A DNA stretch of 24,095 bases from Alloiococcus sp035301245. Its GTDB lineage: Bacteria; Bacillota; Bacilli; Lactobacillales; Carnobacteriaceae_A. Below, piece after piece: positions 23,822-24,095 of the stretch. Every line of letters begins with the position of its first letter. Positions within the stretch are counted from its first letter, which is position 1. Location: assembly GCA_035301245.1 (NCBI GenBank), contig DATGUS010000035.1, forward strand, positions 1 through 24,095, in the 5' to 3' direction. The notes beneath the pieces were generated by a model, which saw nothing but the letters and a program-made list of their open reading frames with translations, was not told where the DNA came from and did no database searches. A program made the translations under genes and the position numbers.

Positions 23822-24020
23822 TTGCTTGATTAAATAACTGATTAAGCATCCTTTAGATCTTTGAAAACTAAATAAGATATACAACCAAGATGTGCAAGGG
23901 TCTTCGATTCTTTTGAATCGAGACAATTCAAGCATTTTTTAAATAAGTTTTTTTAAAAAAACTTATGGACAACATTATTGAGCAATCAAACGAATCAAGC
24001 CGGTGTAGGCTTGACTCATT
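23822..24020 (+). ncRNA. rrn leader (pre-16S 5' region) with boxA-like sequence and hairpins
   Basis: The leader from P2 to 16S contains the boxA-like GATCTTTGAAAACT (23856-23869), used for rRNA antitermination. A hairpin is formed by GTCTTCGATTC with GAATCGAGAC (23900-23924, one bulge). A perfect 24-base palindrome of ATAAGTTTTTTT and its complement lies at 23943-23966. A 7-bp hairpin TCAAGCC (23995-24001) with GGCTTGA (24008-24014) stands just before the mature 16S end. No coding frame is seen in 23668-24020. Confidence 0.7.
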
Positions 24021-24095
24021 CAAAATGAGAGTTTGATCTTGGCTCAGGACGAACGCTGGCGGCATGCCTAATACATGCAAGTCGAACGATGAATC
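24021..24095 (+). rRNA. rrs: 16S ribosomal RNA, 5' end (cut by the window)
   Basis: GAGTTTGATC, then TTGGCTCAGGACGAACGC, TGGCGGCATGCCTAATAC and ATGCAAGTCGAACG are the universally conserved first part of bacterial 16S rRNA. The mature 5' end is placed by aligning GAGTTTGAT with E. coli positions 9-17; it may be off by a few bases. The sequence stops in the first variable region, so genus cannot be settled. Forward orientation puts the rRNA operon to the right of the window. Confidence 0.97.

Overview
The window reads as the chromosome of a low-GC Gram-positive bacterium of the order Lactobacillales. A Carnobacteriaceae/Aerococcaceae-like lineage is my best guess and is not proven. The reasons are the AT-rich intergenic DNA, strong AGGAGG-type ribosome binding sites, an RNA polymerase delta subunit, MazEF of the Bacillus NdoAI/NdoA kind, CbpA, and a 16S rRNA 5' end of Firmicutes type. 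Gene order follows the Firmicutes core neighbourhoods lipL/ywfO, ywiB, rpoE-pyrG-fba-murA(murZ)-rho-rpmE and ddl-murF-cshA-acpS-(alr)-mazEF.

Layout. 1-1400: the last codons of an unknown gene, a terminator, an AT-rich gap, then a lipoprotein whose mature part looks like an extracytoplasmic PAS domain of the DUF438/PAS_10 type. 1431-3214 (minus): a two-gene ABC exporter resembling the heme exporter HrtBA. 3443-7332 (minus): an apparent operon of lipoyl/octanoyl transferase (LipL-like), HD-domain dNTP phosphohydrolase, Cof-type HAD phosphatase and a formate/nitrite channel. 7483-13973 (plus): ywiB-like, rpoE, pyrG, fba, murA and rho. 14141-16032: zinc-independent ribosomal protein bL31B and a TcyP-type cystine symporter. 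16352-20733: ddl, murF, DEAD-box helicase and acpS. 20831-21491: mazEF, placed where alr-mazEF usually lies, but alr is missing. 21645-22133: QueT. 22224-22871 (minus): c-di-AMP-binding CbpA. 22963-23667: TrmR-like methyltransferase. 23687-24095: tandem rrn promoters, a leader and the start of 16S rRNA.

The genes are mostly housekeeping: cell wall precursors (murA, ddl, murF), CTP and glycolysis (pyrG, fba), transcription and RNA turnover (rpoE, rho, cshA, mazEF), and translation or tRNA modification (rpmE2, queT, trmR, rrn). I did not find an obviously new multi-gene system. The most informative content is regulatory RNA and DNA: a CTP-sensing reiterative-transcription attenuator before pyrG, a compact preQ1-I riboswitch before queT, structured leaders before rpmE2, fba and ddl, and an rrn P1 promoter built inside an inverted repeat. 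The least familiar protein is the secreted PAS lipoprotein next to the HrtBA-like exporter.
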